Positions 47,001-56,791 of a DNA stretch of 64,000 bases are shown one piece after another. Origin of the DNA: Poa pratensis. Lineage: Eukaryota; Streptophyta; Magnoliopsida; Poales; Poaceae. A program made the position numbers and the translations under genes. The DNA lies in NCBI GenBank assembly GCA_947311845.1, contig CAMZMU010000096.1, positions 12,569,061-12,633,060 of the forward strand, in the 5' to 3' direction. Positions within the stretch are counted from its first letter, which is position 1. Every line of letters starts with the position of its first letter. The notes beneath the pieces are model-generated. The model was not told the DNA's origin. It saw nothing but the letters and a program-made list of their open reading frames with translations, and ran no database searches.

Positions 47001-50000
47001 AATGTCGATCTCGATATGCTTAGTGCGTCGATGCTGCACTGGATTTCCTGACATATAAACTGCAGAAATATTATCACAGTAAACCACTGTGGCCTGATGA
47101 AGAGGGCGATGAAGTTCCTCAAGTAATTGGCGCAACCAAACTGTTTCGGCAACTGCATGTGCAACAGCCCTGTACTCTGCCTCAGCCGATGAACGAGAGA
47201 CCGTAAGCTGGCGCTTCGAAGACCAAGAAATAAGATTGTTACCAAGATAAACACAGTATCCTGAAGTGGATCGACGAGTGTCTGGACAACCAGCCCAGTC
47301 AGCATCCGAATAAGCTGTCAATGATGCAGGTGATGAGGAATTTATGTGGAGACCGTGATCAATAGTTCCTTTAACATAACGAAGAATACGTTTGACATGA
47401 TTATAATGTGGGACACGGGGATCATGCATAAAAAGACAGGCTTGTTGCACAGCATAGGATAACTCAGGGCGGGTAAGAGTAAGATACTGAAGGGCACCGG
47501 TTAAACTACGATAAAGAGTAGGATCAGAATAAAGTTCACCATCAGAGGAGAGTTTAGAAGTGGTATCTACAGGAGTGCGAGAGGGTTGACAATCTAACAT
47601 ACCGGCCTTGTTTAAAAGATCAAGAGAATACTGACGTTGAGAAAGAAAGAGACCATTATTATCACGTGTGACAGCAATACCCAAAAAATGATGGAGAGAA
47701 CCTAAATCAGTCATGGAAAATTCTTGCTGGAGGAGAGAGATAATATGTTGAAGAAAGTCAGAAGAAGAGGCTGTAAGAACAATATCATCGACATAAAGGA
47801 GAAGATAGGCAATTTGACTGTTAGAATGGTAAATAAAAAGAGAATAATCTGAACGAGAAGGAGAAAAACCTATAGTTTGAAGGAAGGTAGAGAAGCGTTG
47901 AAACCATGCACGGGGAGCTTGTTTAAGACCATAGAGAGATTTGTGGAGAAGACAAACATGATTGGGAGAAGTAGAATCCTCGAAACCTAATGGTTGTTGA
48001 CAATATACTGTTTCACTAAGAGAGCCGTGAAGAAAAGCATTTTTAACGTCTAATTGATGAATTGGCCATGTGGATGAAACCGCTATACTAAGAATAGTTC
48101 GGATAGTGCTAGGTTTGACTACAGGAGAGAAAGTCTCATCATAATCTATACCGTGTTGTTGAGAGAAACCACGACAAACCCAACGAGCTTTATACCGAGA
48201 GAGACTACCGTCAGAGTGAAATTTTTGGCGAAACACCCATTTACCAGAGACAACATTTGCATTAGGAGGGCGTGGAACTAGATGCCAGGTGTTGTTGGAG
48301 AGAAGTGCATTGTATTCATCACGCATGGCAGCGGCCCAGTTAGGATCTAGAAGAGCAGATTTGTAAGTTTTAGGGATAGGAGAGAGATTGGTGGTGACAT
48401 GCAAATTAAGTTTGTGAATTGGTTGAGAAAAACCTGATTTGGCACGGGTGCGCATAGTGTGGTCATTGATAGGAGCAAGAACAGGGACGGCACGTGGTGG
48501 TAGGGCTGGTGGTGACGGGGAGGGGGAGGTGTCCGGCGCAGCGGAGGGTGCGGACACGGGCGAGTCTGCCGCGGCAGAGAAATCAGGCGTTTGGGCTGCC
48601 GCGACAGAGGATGACGTAGTGATGACAGGAGATGGGGGCGCTGCCGCGGCAGAGGAAAAGGGCAAATCCGCTGCCGTGACAGGAATATCGGGTGATGCAA
48701 CAGAAGATTGGGGTGCGTGATCGGATGTGAGATCGGGTGTGAGATGGGTGAAGAGAGGAGTTTTGTTGCGAGAATGAGTTGAGTGGGATGCAGAGTTGGG
48801 ACTGCTGACTATGGAGGAGGGAGTAGAGAATGGAAAAACTTTTTCATCGAAGGTTACATGACGAGATATATGTATACGACCAGAAACAAGATCAAGACAC
48901 CTATAGCCTTTGTGTTCATCGGAGTATCCTAAGAAGACACATGGAAGTGATCGTGGGGACAGTTTATTAATTGTTGTGGCGGAGACATTAGGAAAGCAAA
49001 GACAACCGAAGACTCGTAGCTCAGAGTAGTTAGGGTTAGAAAGAAAAAGAGAGTAAAAGGGAGTTGTTTTAGGATTTACACTGGATGGGCGAATGTTCAA
49101 GAGATAAGTGGCAGTGTGCAGTGCTTCGGCCCAGAAAGTGGGTGGCATGGACGCCTGGATAAGAAGTGTTCTAATAATGTCATTTATTGTGCGAAGAGAG
49201 CGTTCAGCTTTGCCATTTTGGGGGGAAGTATATGGACAGGAAAACCGAAAGAGAATGCCGCGCTGGAGGAAAAGATTTCGATTTGCAAGATTTTTAAATT
49301 CTGTACCATTATCGCATTGTATGAATCGGATAGGAAGAAGAAAATGAGTGGCAACATAACGTTGAAAGTTAATAAAAATTGTATGTACATCAGATTTGTT
49401 TCTTAGAGGAAAGGTCCATATAAAATGGGTGTAATCATCTAAAATAACGAGATAATATTTGAAACCAGAAATACTTAATATTGGAGAGGTCCACAAATCA
49501 CAATGAAGAAGCTCAAAAGGAAACGTACTAGAAGAGCTAGAGGAACTAAAGGGCAACCTAACATGTTTTCCTTGTTGACATGAAACACATAGAGAGGAAT
49601 TATGAAGATCTTTATTACATGGAATAGAGAAATCACTAAGTAGAGAGGACAGCGTGGCACTATTGGGATGACCTAAACGCCGATGCCAAAGGTCGACCGT
49701 AGCAAGCATGGTGGATGGAAGCGCAGTAGTGGCAGCATCATGGATTGAGTAGAGGTCGCCGGAGCTATCGAAGCGTGCGATCTCCGCCTTGGTTTGGAAA
49801 TCCTTCACAGAAAGGCCAAAGGGATCAAATTCGACAGAGACATGATTATCAGTGGTGAAACGTCGAACAGAAATTAAATTTTTGATGAGTGCTGGTGCAA
49901 CTAAGACATCGCTAAGGAGAAGTGGTTTGGTTGTAGATGGAATTTGAGTATGACCAACACATGAAATAGGAGTGGAGGAACCATCACCAAGTGTTATGGA

Positions 50001-52109
50001 AGAAAAATATGATGGAGTGCAATTTGACAGCATATTATTGGATGAAGACATATGACTAGATGCACCAGAATCAAAGATCCAAGCAGTACCTGTGTTACCT
50101 TGTGCAGCAAAATTATTCATGGCCTGTAGAAACGCAGCTTGATCCCAGCTCGGGGCGTTGGTAGAGGGCGGCGCTGTTGGTGGTGCAGGTGCGGGCGCAG
50201 GTGGTGTTGCCGCATACGTGGGGAGCTGCATCGGCGGGTAGTAGGCTCCTGAATCAGCATGATAGAGTGGAGTCGACATCGGAGCACCATACTGGATCGG
50301 CGGGGCAGCAGCAAAAGGAGCCATGGCGGGGGCAGTATAATAGGCCTGAGCAGGTGGACGAACACCAAGAAAACCAGGGGAGCCGGTGTGTGGGCGCATC
50401 CCGGCTGCCATGCACCTGAATATGCGGGAGGGGCGCCGACGGGAGAGGGTGCAGACCACGGCATAGACCACGCCTGGACGAGTCCTGTCCATGGATCATG
50501 AGGAGGGCGCCAGGCTGGAGGGGCCGATGTTGATGTCGAGGCACTAGTGGGAGGAGCTGGAGGCGTGGCTGCATGTCGAGGCGCCGAGGTAGGCCGTGGG
50601 GGGAAGTACATGGGGTTCTTCCCGCGGTAGTTTGGACTTGGGCGCCATCCAGGGGGAGGTTGCACGGGAGGTGGTGGTGCTGCCGGGGCTGCCGTGGCAG
50701 GAGGTTGCGGCGGCCGTGGCGAGGCAGTGAAGACTTGGGGCCGTGCTTCCTTGCGCGCAATTGCGTCAGCGGCTGACTGAAGGAGGGAGCGCACCTCGGC
50801 AAAGGAGGGATAGGGCCGCATGAGGGGTATGAAGGCGGCTTGCGTCCTGAACTCATCACCGAGTCCTTGGAGGAGGATGTTGACAAGCTGGCGATCACCC
50901 ACGGGATCACCCAACTCACGAAGCTCATCGGCCATCGTCTGAAGTCGCTGACAATAGTTACTGAGGGAAGATGCTCCCTGAACGGTGTTGCGAATCTCGG
51001 TGTTGAGGGTGTTGATGCGAGCGTCGGCATTGTCCTGGAAGAGACGACGAAGGGCAGCCCAGAGAGCGGCTGCGGTAGAGGCTTCTCGGAAGACAAGGTT
51101 GAAGATCTCGGTCGACACGCGCGAGTAGATCCATTGGATGATGGAGAGGTCATCTTTGACCCAGCGAGGATCATCGAGGCGCGGGACAGAGTCGGCGGCA
51201 ATGTGGGCGCGCAGATTGCAGCGGCCAAGGTGTATGTCGAAAAGATGGCACCAATGGTAGTAATTGTGGGCTGCTAGGTCTAGGGTAATTGGGATAAGAG
51301 ATGTAACATCTGAGATTGTATCGGCTAAAGAAATTGTAGTGGGGATTGTAGGAGCTAGGGTTAGAGAGGTAGAGGGAGCTGTTTGGGCGGCGAGTGTGGC
51401 GGCGGCCATGGCAGCGCGCCACTCGAAGTAGCCGCGCGGCGGCGGCGGTGGTGGAGTTGGGACGGCCATGCCCTAGGATCGTCGCTCTGATACCATGAAG
51501 AATAATAGAACTTGTATATTGATTGATTTGATCAGGCCGTATTACAAAGTATATAAGGGCAATATCCCAACCGACATAGGCTAGACGTAGACTTGGAGTA
51601 CAAACCGAATAGGATTACAACGAGGAGAAGGTATCGTAATACAATAGTCTAACACATGTATCTATTTATATCGACATAGACACTTTGCGAAATCTCCCCA
51701 CAAGATGGATAATGTTAGTTAAACATCACAACATACATCATTGTTATTATGAGCCAACATGGCTATATTGCCTCCACTGGTAAAACTTGTGTAATCACAC
51801 GCAAATTCACTTTAGTTGTAGTTTTTGTTAAGTTATTTTGGTGCCTTATTATTGCAATTCTTCACTTTTTCAGGAATGCTACTGTTGACAACTCTATCAA
51901 AACCCTGGCACCACTACAAGACAATTCGTCGGTTGTTTGAGGGCACCCAAGATACCTCCATCTCTTGGAGAATTAATAGCATCAGCGCTACTAATGGAAG
52001 AAGCGAGGCCTACTCTTTATCTGTCTTAGACATTTACCTATTTGTTTTATATTTGTCTTTCATTTATGTTTTAAGTGGCATATTTTGGTTCGAGAAGGAA
52101 AAGAAGTAA
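44096..52109 (+). CDS. DUF627/DUF629 protein (inactive ubiquitin C-terminal hydrolase-related), truncated
   Basis: Plant proteins of this family have a TPR-like DUF627 N terminus, a DUF629 middle and a C-terminal UCH/USP-like domain, often without catalytic activity. Exon 1 is 44096-45610 (505 codons), followed by 45719-45826, 45914-46096, 46277-46343 and probably 51874-52109, with GT-AG borders. Residues 1-110 hold helical repeats (AALQRADALAIAHPRSALAH, then AEAEYRRAIGI). Around residue 375 is a zinc-finger-like CPFC with HLCSDH. EDWLNFVERSVLDYRQVILT and ADIDAVFDN are DUF629-type. The last exon gives a hydrophobic tail ending FWFEKEKK, or stops sooner in another frame. The UCH domain is absent within the window. 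Intron 4 is 5.5 kb because a MITE and a whole Copia element sit in it. It may be a pseudogene or a shortened paralogue. Confidence 0.75.
46401..46558. mobile_element. Stowaway MITE in intron 4 of the DUF629 gene
   Basis: A 158-bp element with left end CTCCCTCCGTTTTTAAATAT and inverted right end ATATTTAAAAACGGAGGAG. TA duplications lie at 46399-46400 and 46559-46560. The terminal sequence is the common Pooideae Stowaway type. It has no coding capacity. Confidence 0.93.
46677..46835 (-). repeat. 3' LTR of the Copia element
   Basis: 159 bp, identical to 51496-51654 except for two transitions. On the minus strand it begins TGTTAGACTATTG. Its first six bases supply the last codon and the stop codon of pol. 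Confidence 0.97.
46830..50492 (-). CDS. Copia pol: protease, integrase, reverse transcriptase, RNase H
   Basis: A 1,220-codon uninterrupted frame. Domains in order are the protease active site WIFDSGASSHMS near residue 140, then the pre-integrase segment LWHRRLGHPN with CVSCQQGKH. The integrase follows with CDLW, FIQCDNGTEF and SPQNGKAERS (the D, D and E positions). The RT region has WVFRQKF, QLDVKNAFLHG, SLYGLKQAPRAWF and the catalytic YVDD. RNase H has TAYSDADWAGCPD, SRSSAEAEYRA and VYCDNISAVYMS. The end is FADIFTKGLATKPF and VETAGGC. The true coding start is inside gag, since the first ~35 codons of this frame overlap gag out of frame. Catalytic residues look intact, so with the gag/pol frame break it is at most one lesion from complete. 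Confidence 0.95.
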   Translation of the reverse strand: MDRTRPGVVYAVVCTLSRRRPSRIFRCMAAGMRPHTGSPGFLGVRPPAQAYYTAPAMAPFAAAPPIQYGAPMSTPLYHADSGAYYPPMQLPTYAATPPAPAPAPPTAPPSTNAPSWDQAAFLQAMNNFAAQGNTGTAWIFDSGASSHMSSSNNMLSNCTPSYFSSITLGDGSSTPISCVGHTQIPSTTKPLLLSDVLVAPALIKNLISVRRFTTDNHVSVEFDPFGLSVKDFQTKAEIARFDSSGDLYSIHDAATTALPSTMLATVDLWHRRLGHPNSATLSSLLSDFSIPCNKDLHNSSLCVSCQQGKHVRLPFSSSSSSSTFPFELLHCDLWTSPILSISGFKYYLVILDDYTHFIWTFPLRNKSDVHTIFINFQRYVATHFLLPIRFIQCDNGTEFKNLANRNLFLQRGILFRFSCPYTSPQNGKAERSLRTINDIIRTLLIQASMPPTFWAEALHTATYLLNIRPSSVNPKTTPFYSLFLSNPNYSELRVFGCLCFPNVSATTINKLSPRSLPCVFLGYSDEHKGYRCLDLVSGRIHISRHVTFDEKVFPFSTPSSIVSSPNSASHSTHSRNKTPLFTHLTPDLTSDHAPQSSVASPDIPVTAADLPFSSAAAAPPSPVITTSSSVAAAQTPDFSAAADSPVSAPSAAPDTSPSPSPPALPPRAVPVLAPINDHTMRTRAKSGFSQPIHKLNLHVTTNLSPIPKTYKSALLDPNWAAAMRDEYNALLSNNTWHLVPRPPNANVVSGKWVFRQKFHSDGSLSRYKARWVCRGFSQQHGIDYDETFSPVVKPSTIRTILSIAVSSTWPIHQLDVKNAFLHGSLSETVYCQQPLGFEDSTSPNHVCLLHKSLYGLKQAPRAWFQRFSTFLQTIGFSPSRSDYSLFIYHSNSQIAYLLLYVDDIVLTASSSDFLQHIISLLQQEFSMTDLGSLHHFLGIAVTRDNNGLFLSQRQYSLDLLNKAGMLDCQPSRTPVDTTSKLSSDGELYSDPTLYRSLTGALQYLTLTRPELSYAVQQACLFMHDPRVPHYNHVKRILRYVKGTIDHGLHINSSSPASLTAYSDADWAGCPDTRRSTSGYCVYLGNNLISWSSKRQLTVSRSSAEAEYRAVAHAVAETVWLRQLLEELHRPLHQATVVYCDNISAVYMSGNPVQHRRTKHIEIDIHFVPEKVALGQVRVLHVPTTAQFADIFTKGLATKPFTDIRFSLNVIEPPVETAGGC
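50400..51469 (-). CDS. Copia gag (UBN2-type capsid/nucleocapsid region)
   Basis: Gag forms the particle that packages element RNA. The frame begins MAVPTPPPPPPRGYFEWRAA at 51469. It has the UBN2-type core (HNYYHWCHLFDIHL, WIYSRVSTEIFNLV, LWAALRRLFQDN, LSNYCQRLQTMADELRELG) and then a long Pro/Ala-rich tail with NYRGKNPMYFPP. No CCHC knuckle is visible. Around 50,380-50,420 the coding sense passes to another frame, which continues into protease. The gag frame itself stays open to 50117, overlapping pol. The end given here is approximate. Confidence 0.85.
51484..51495 (-). promoter_or_regulatory. Copia primer-binding site (initiator tRNA-Met type)
   Basis: On the minus strand TGGTATCAGAGC lies immediately next to the 5' LTR. 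This is the standard minus-strand primer site of plant Copia elements. Only 14 bases separate it from the gag ATG at 51469. Confidence 0.93.
51496..51654 (-). repeat. 5' LTR of the Copia element
   Basis: 159 bp. On the minus strand it begins TGTTAGACTATTG and ends ATTATTCTTCA. The primer-binding site follows without a gap. It should contain the element's promoter. Confidence 0.97.
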
Positions 52110-52928
52110 AAAGTAAATCCTAGTCCCTCATTCAAGTCTTGTCAATTTAGATTCTTGTTTATTTGATGTCTTAGTATAAAATAGCAAATAGTGGGAAGGA
52201 TGCGTATAATACAACAAATTGCAAGCTCAACCTTCTAAGCTTGACATTTTTTCCCCACGAGTCGAGATCGCCTTAGACAAGAAATGAGTCCAGTGTTAAA
52301 CCTGGTTGGAAAAGAAGCTCATTTAGTAAATCTACCTCGTGCACCGATGATTGTGGATTCGTCGCGTTTTTATTGGGCTCGACACATCCTGGTGGAGTTG
52401 CCCTAAACTTATAGCTCAACAATTTCTCAAATTAACACAGACACAGGGAACTGACTATATACAAGGGGTGAGTGTAAGAGGGACAAGCGATGCTATCTTC
52501 TGATTGCCCTCTCAATGAACCAAATGACGAGGCACTAAGATACGATCAACAATGTCTGAGACCAGTTTATTTCGATCTCGGGCCAGGCTTAAACGCACCA
52601 TCGACAGTCGACCAGAACACACGCACAAAGGGGTAGCAGCCATAGTAAGCAAATCTCGGGCCAGGCTTAAACGGCACCATCGTCAGTCGACCAGAACACA
52701 CACAAAGGGATAGCAGCCATACAAGCAATAGTTGAGCAGATCACACAATATATACAGTATTACTGAGATATTTACTGAACCCGATAGCAAAATACACAAT
52801 TGTCTGAGATCAAACTATATATTTCATTGCATCATTTAGCGAGAATCCAGAAAGACAGGAAACACAGATGCTCGTAAACACCACACAGGTCATCAACCTC
52901 ACATCCACTTTGCAATCAGACCAAAACA
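52110..52928. other. intergenic, 3' flanks of two convergent genes
   Basis: Contains the 3' flank of the DUF629 gene on the left and of the WBP2-like gene on the right. A 78-bp tandem duplication lies at 52575-52728. The stretch from 52330 onward is the source (or sister) of the decayed block at 42830-43570. Confidence 0.55.
52575..52728. repeat. 78-bp tandem duplication
   Basis: The unit ATCTCGGGCCAGGCTTAAAC at 52575 is repeated at 52653. Both copies run through CAGTCGACCAGAACACAC, CACAAAGGG and TAGCAGCCATA, with a few single-base differences. Only one such unit is visible in the decayed copy at 43.06-43.13 kb. Confidence 0.88.
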
Positions 52929-54691
52929 TCAGTACGCGTTATCAGCAGGGCCATGGTAGTTTCTCCTCCTCAGCTGGGATTCTGCAGCAGGCTGCTGAAG
53001 GAAAATCTTGGTAGGATCATTTGGATCAACGTACCTGCAAATGTTAAGCGGCGTTCGTTAACAACAGGGAAAGTAGCAGAAACAAGGAGATAAGGAAATA
53101 TCAGATCATGCACTCACGCATGACGCATCATATCGTCGACAGGAGTCTGCGCAGCTTGCAGAGGGTCCACACGGGGCGCAGCAGCAGACTGGGCTTCAAA
53201 CTGATTGTAGCGCCGCACTGATGTGATCAGGTTCAGGAAGAGCGGGACAAAGGTACCACAGCCGCCTTCCTTGAACAAGATCTTGAAGGTGTGGGTTGAG
53301 TACAAAGCCCTGTTCTGGCTGTCTGGAACAACCTGCATCGAAACCCCCCAAGGTTAGTATCTTCTGCTTGCTTTAAGAATGTAGGATGTTTAAGCATGCT
53401 CCAGTTCTTCTGTGATAACTCACCGGCTCAACGAATCCAGAAATATTGTTGCAGTGAAATATCGGCTGATTAAATTTCTCACCATGCACGTACAACTGCA
53501 AGCAATTGGCCGTGTCAGAGAATTTACATTTTTGTACTGAATGCATAATGTAATGGAATTCATAGGGAACATTTAGGAATAACTTCCAGGATGCAATTAC
53601 TCACCAGGGGCATATCAAAAGCAAAGAAGTTCCCAACAGGCTTGGTGGCAACAAACACCATCCTTATGTTGGACAGGTAAATGGTGCCCTTTGTTTTTGC
53701 GTGACCGCCAGGCGCTCTGAGAACATGGAGAACATGCATAAGAGACCAATAGTATCCAGTTCAGTTATTTTCGCAAAGAGAAGTGCTTAACAAGAAAAGA
53801 ATTTCAAGATGAAAATAATCAATAGAGCATTGTAACATACTACAACAGTAAAAGCACTCCGCTAACTCGGGATGCTCTTATAAACAAATGCCGTTCAACT
53901 GCGCATGTCTGTTGTAGTGGTCGGTTGGTTGTTTTAGTGCGAAGCAGTGTTTAGTAAGTAAGACAGAACCTCAAGACAAACATAAGTGACAAATTCTTCT
54001 AAATCACTACAAAAAATGAAAACACTCCTCGTCTAACTCGGGTGATCAGCATGATAAAAATAGTTACCAACCGTGCCAGAAAGTTCAGATGCTAAATTCT
54101 CAATCAAAACCCAACCCATACAATATTCAGCATCGTTTTCCTTCATGTCATCCAGAGCTCCCACCGAGTGCTCTGAGTTCTATTATCAGTGCATATAGAA
54201 GGTATAAAGGGCCAATTACGCAACACCGCCCGCCCGCAATTTAATCTGCGATCTTCTATGTTTTACCAGGATGAACATGCGGCAGCGCTAGCCCTACTGA
54301 CAACTGACAAGGCCAAAAAAAATCCCCCGCTCAATTTCGACTGCCCGCACCACCCGACGCCTGGAGGAAATTCCAGATGAACTAATTATGAGGAGCAGCG
54401 GCATCTTCGAAGCAAATCCCCACACGGTTTCTCCCCATCCAAACCGAACCTAATCCCTAAATAAACGAATAAAATCCCCATACAGAGATAGTAGCGCTAG
54501 ATCGCGACCCCCGATCCGTCGCGGCGCGGCCAAAGACAACCAGGAGTAGGAGGAGGAGGGAAGGAAGTGAGGGTTACGCACGAGGGGATCTTGTCGACGT
54601 GGAACTCGACGCCGTCGCGGGCGAGGACGAACATCTCGCCGTTGAAGGGCACGGGCATCCCGTTCCCGAACAGCTGCGGGTTCTCCGCCAT
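52929..54691 (-). CDS. WW domain-binding protein 2-like (GRAM-domain, UPF0664 type) protein
   Basis: A conserved eukaryotic protein with a GRAM/PH-like fold; its plant role is not established. Five exons join in frame: 54582-54691, 53605-53716, 53424-53495, 53118-53332 and 52929-53034 (615 bp, 204 aa). The start reads MAENPQLFGNGMPVPFNGEM, matching the plant family start. Core motifs are GVEFHVDKIP, KTKGTIYLSNIRMVFVATKP, FNQPIFHCNNISG, YSTHTFKILFKEGGCGTFVP and APRVDPLQAAQTPVDDMMRH. The end is YVDPNDPTKIFLQQPAAESQ followed by RRRNYHGPADNAY. The first intron uses the donor GTGCGT after CCCTC, which keeps the frame (Ser made from TC plus A). No PPxY motif is seen, unlike animal WBP2. Introns carry short internal duplications near 53.83 and 54.00 kb. 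Confidence 0.95.
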
Positions 54692-56791
54692 CTCTTCTAC
54701 CAAGCTCCGCAACTGCTCCTTGCTCCGCCGCGTCGCCGGACGGGGATCAGGGGAGCGATCGAATGGGGGTAGGGGAAGGTTGGCACGCGATTCCGGTTCT
54801 GGGGCGGCGCCTTGACGAGGCTTCTCGAAGCGGTCGGCTTATTTCGTTGCAACTCTCTCTCGGGTTGGTTGTGTGGGGCCAACGTCGGCTCTATGTACGC
54901 GTGCGCGTGGGGACCAGACTGTTCAAGATGGGCCGAAACGAAACGGGGGCCTACGGTTCGGCGCTTCTTGAATCTCCACCTCTCTGTTTAATCCGTGTTC
55001 TAGAAAACACTCGGTTTATTTTTATTTTTTTTGCGAAACAAAGTACTACGCAGACACTCACATACACGCGCATACAAAGTTTTAGAAAACACCCGGTTTA
55101 TATTCGCACAAATGATTTTGCCACCTTATTTTTTGAACAAAATGGGGGCCATCCGGAAGAAATTTCTTCCGATGATCTTCAGCTTCCGTGGCCGTTTTGA
55201 TTTTGCCAAGGGGCTAGTTGTAGAGCAGTTCGAAAGAAAGTGGTGGCACTCCGTTTTGATTTTGGCAACCTAGAGTGACCATATCAATCGATTCAGAAAA
55301 GTGTAACTCTAGCTTTAGTTGAAAATTGCAACTTGCACTTTTAACCGAATTACATTACTTACACTTTAACCGATTTACACACCGTTGCAGACAAGTGAAA
55401 CGAAGTAGTACTTAGCCGTCGTGCTGGGACAGGTTTGCGGAGCTCGGGAAGGGTGATTCTGCTGTCAGGGGGAGCGGACGACCGGGGCATCGGCCCCGTA
55501 CGGTGGTGGTACGTCGAGGCGGCGGCCTCGGGCCCCCACGTTGCGACGGTCCTATGGGGCAGGGGCCAAGTGCGGATGGGGTGGTGTCCTGATGATGTGC
55601 GGACAGCAGGTTCGTTGACCCGGTCGGTTCAACTTCGGGCAATGCGAAATTACGTCTTGGTTGCTACATTGAGACGGCGGCCCTGGAGCAGGTGGGTTTG
55701 GGTGGCGTCATGATGTTGTGCGCACAACAGGTTTCGTCGATTCTGACTAATTCGACTTCGGGCAATGCGAAGTTTTGTCCTGATTGATACGCCGGGACGG
55801 CGGCCCCGGAGGAGGTGGTATATGTTTGTGGCGTTTGATTGACTTGCGTCGTGTGGGCAGTGGATCACCTCGCTTGTACGGATTTTTGGCCATGTATTCC
55901 TCATAGACAGGGCATTATACAATTTGTATTATTTTTTGATCCGGTTTCCTTACAAACTGGATCATCTCTTCTATCTATTTTTCTATCTATTCGGGGCGGT
56001 GGATACGACCACTTTGAGCTTAAAAAACGAAGTAGTACTTTTCCGAATCGGTCAAGACTCATCGTCAATCGAATGAGACATAATGTTCATATCTCTTACT
56101 CATATCTCTTGCGAAATTTTGCAGGTGCACATGACTTACTTACACCAAGAATTAATTTTAAATATTCAGACAAAAAACAGAGAACAGTGCATGCCTACAT
56201 GGGGAGAGTGTCGTTTTGGCAGTGGGACTGAGCACGATATTTAAAAAAAAAATAGGTGTCAAAAATTCTGATTTTTCTGCGTAGATACATTACTAATGTG
56301 ATGTACAAATCTGCAAGGTTTCGCTAAAAATTCAACGTATTTTGGGCTACACAAAATTCACAAATTTGTGGATATTTAAAAAACTAGTACAATACAATTC
56401 ATGTCAAAATTTGGCTGGCGAAACGTGCTGAAGGTGTGTTATTAGTAAGAGAGAAGAAGTTTCTCAAAAAAAAAAATTAAAAGGAAAACTGGTACAGCAG
56501 GGGAAAAAATATAAGTCCAAAAACTGTATACCAGCGCACGAGGCAGGAAATACAGCAGCGAGTAATGAACCACATATTTCACGTTCCTTTTGTTTTATCT
56601 CTAATAACTGGATGAATTTTGCCAGGCGAAGCCGACAGCACCAGAGACGGCAACAGAAGAGCAATTTACAAACTTCTTGCGTAAACACCGGAGGAAGCAC
56701 GCTTCATGGTCTGAAAATTTCCTCCGAGACACGAAGTATTCCAAACTCTCAGCAGAGTTTCCAGAAACGTGGCTGACAGCTGCCGTCCTCC
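54692..56791. other. intergenic with GC-rich repeated segment
   Basis: The left end (54,692-54,960) is the GC-rich promoter and 5' UTR of the WBP2-like gene. 55,400-55,850 is an isolated GC-rich segment with internal duplication, listed separately. 56,230-56,760 is AT-rich with the look of old transposon sequence and includes the 3' flank of the RAD52-like gene. No gene was supported. Confidence 0.5.
55590..55830. repeat. diverged tandem duplication, period about 118-120 bp
   Basis: Two related units share a ladder of words: GATGTGCGGACAGCAGG and GATGTTGTGCGCACAACAGG, then CAACTTCGGGCAATGCGAA and CGACTTCGGGCAATGCGAA. GACGGCGGCCCTGGAGCAGG and GACGGCGGCCCCGGAGGAGG follow. A more distant partial unit may precede them near 55,480. 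The segment probably comes from a transposon. Confidence 0.7.

Larger units (their letters stand above)
46677..51654 (-). mobile_element. full-length Copia LTR retrotransposon, antisense in intron 4 of the DUF629 gene
   Basis: A 4,978-bp element with 159-bp LTRs at 51496-51654 (5' LTR) and 46677-46835 (3' LTR). The termini are TG...CA, and the 5-bp target duplication CATGT lies at 46672-46676 and 51655-51659. The primer-binding site TGGTATCAGAGC (minus strand, 51484-51495) follows the 5' LTR directly and matches the initiator tRNA-Met type. A purine tract GCGGGGGGA abuts the 3' LTR. The order gag, protease, integrase, RT, RNase H is that of Ty1/Copia. The LTRs differ at 2 of 159 positions, so the insertion is recent. 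There is no envelope gene. Confidence 0.97.

Noticed and set aside
49108..49406. plus-strand frames inside the Copia integrase region
   Set aside because: They are antisense shadows of the pol frame.
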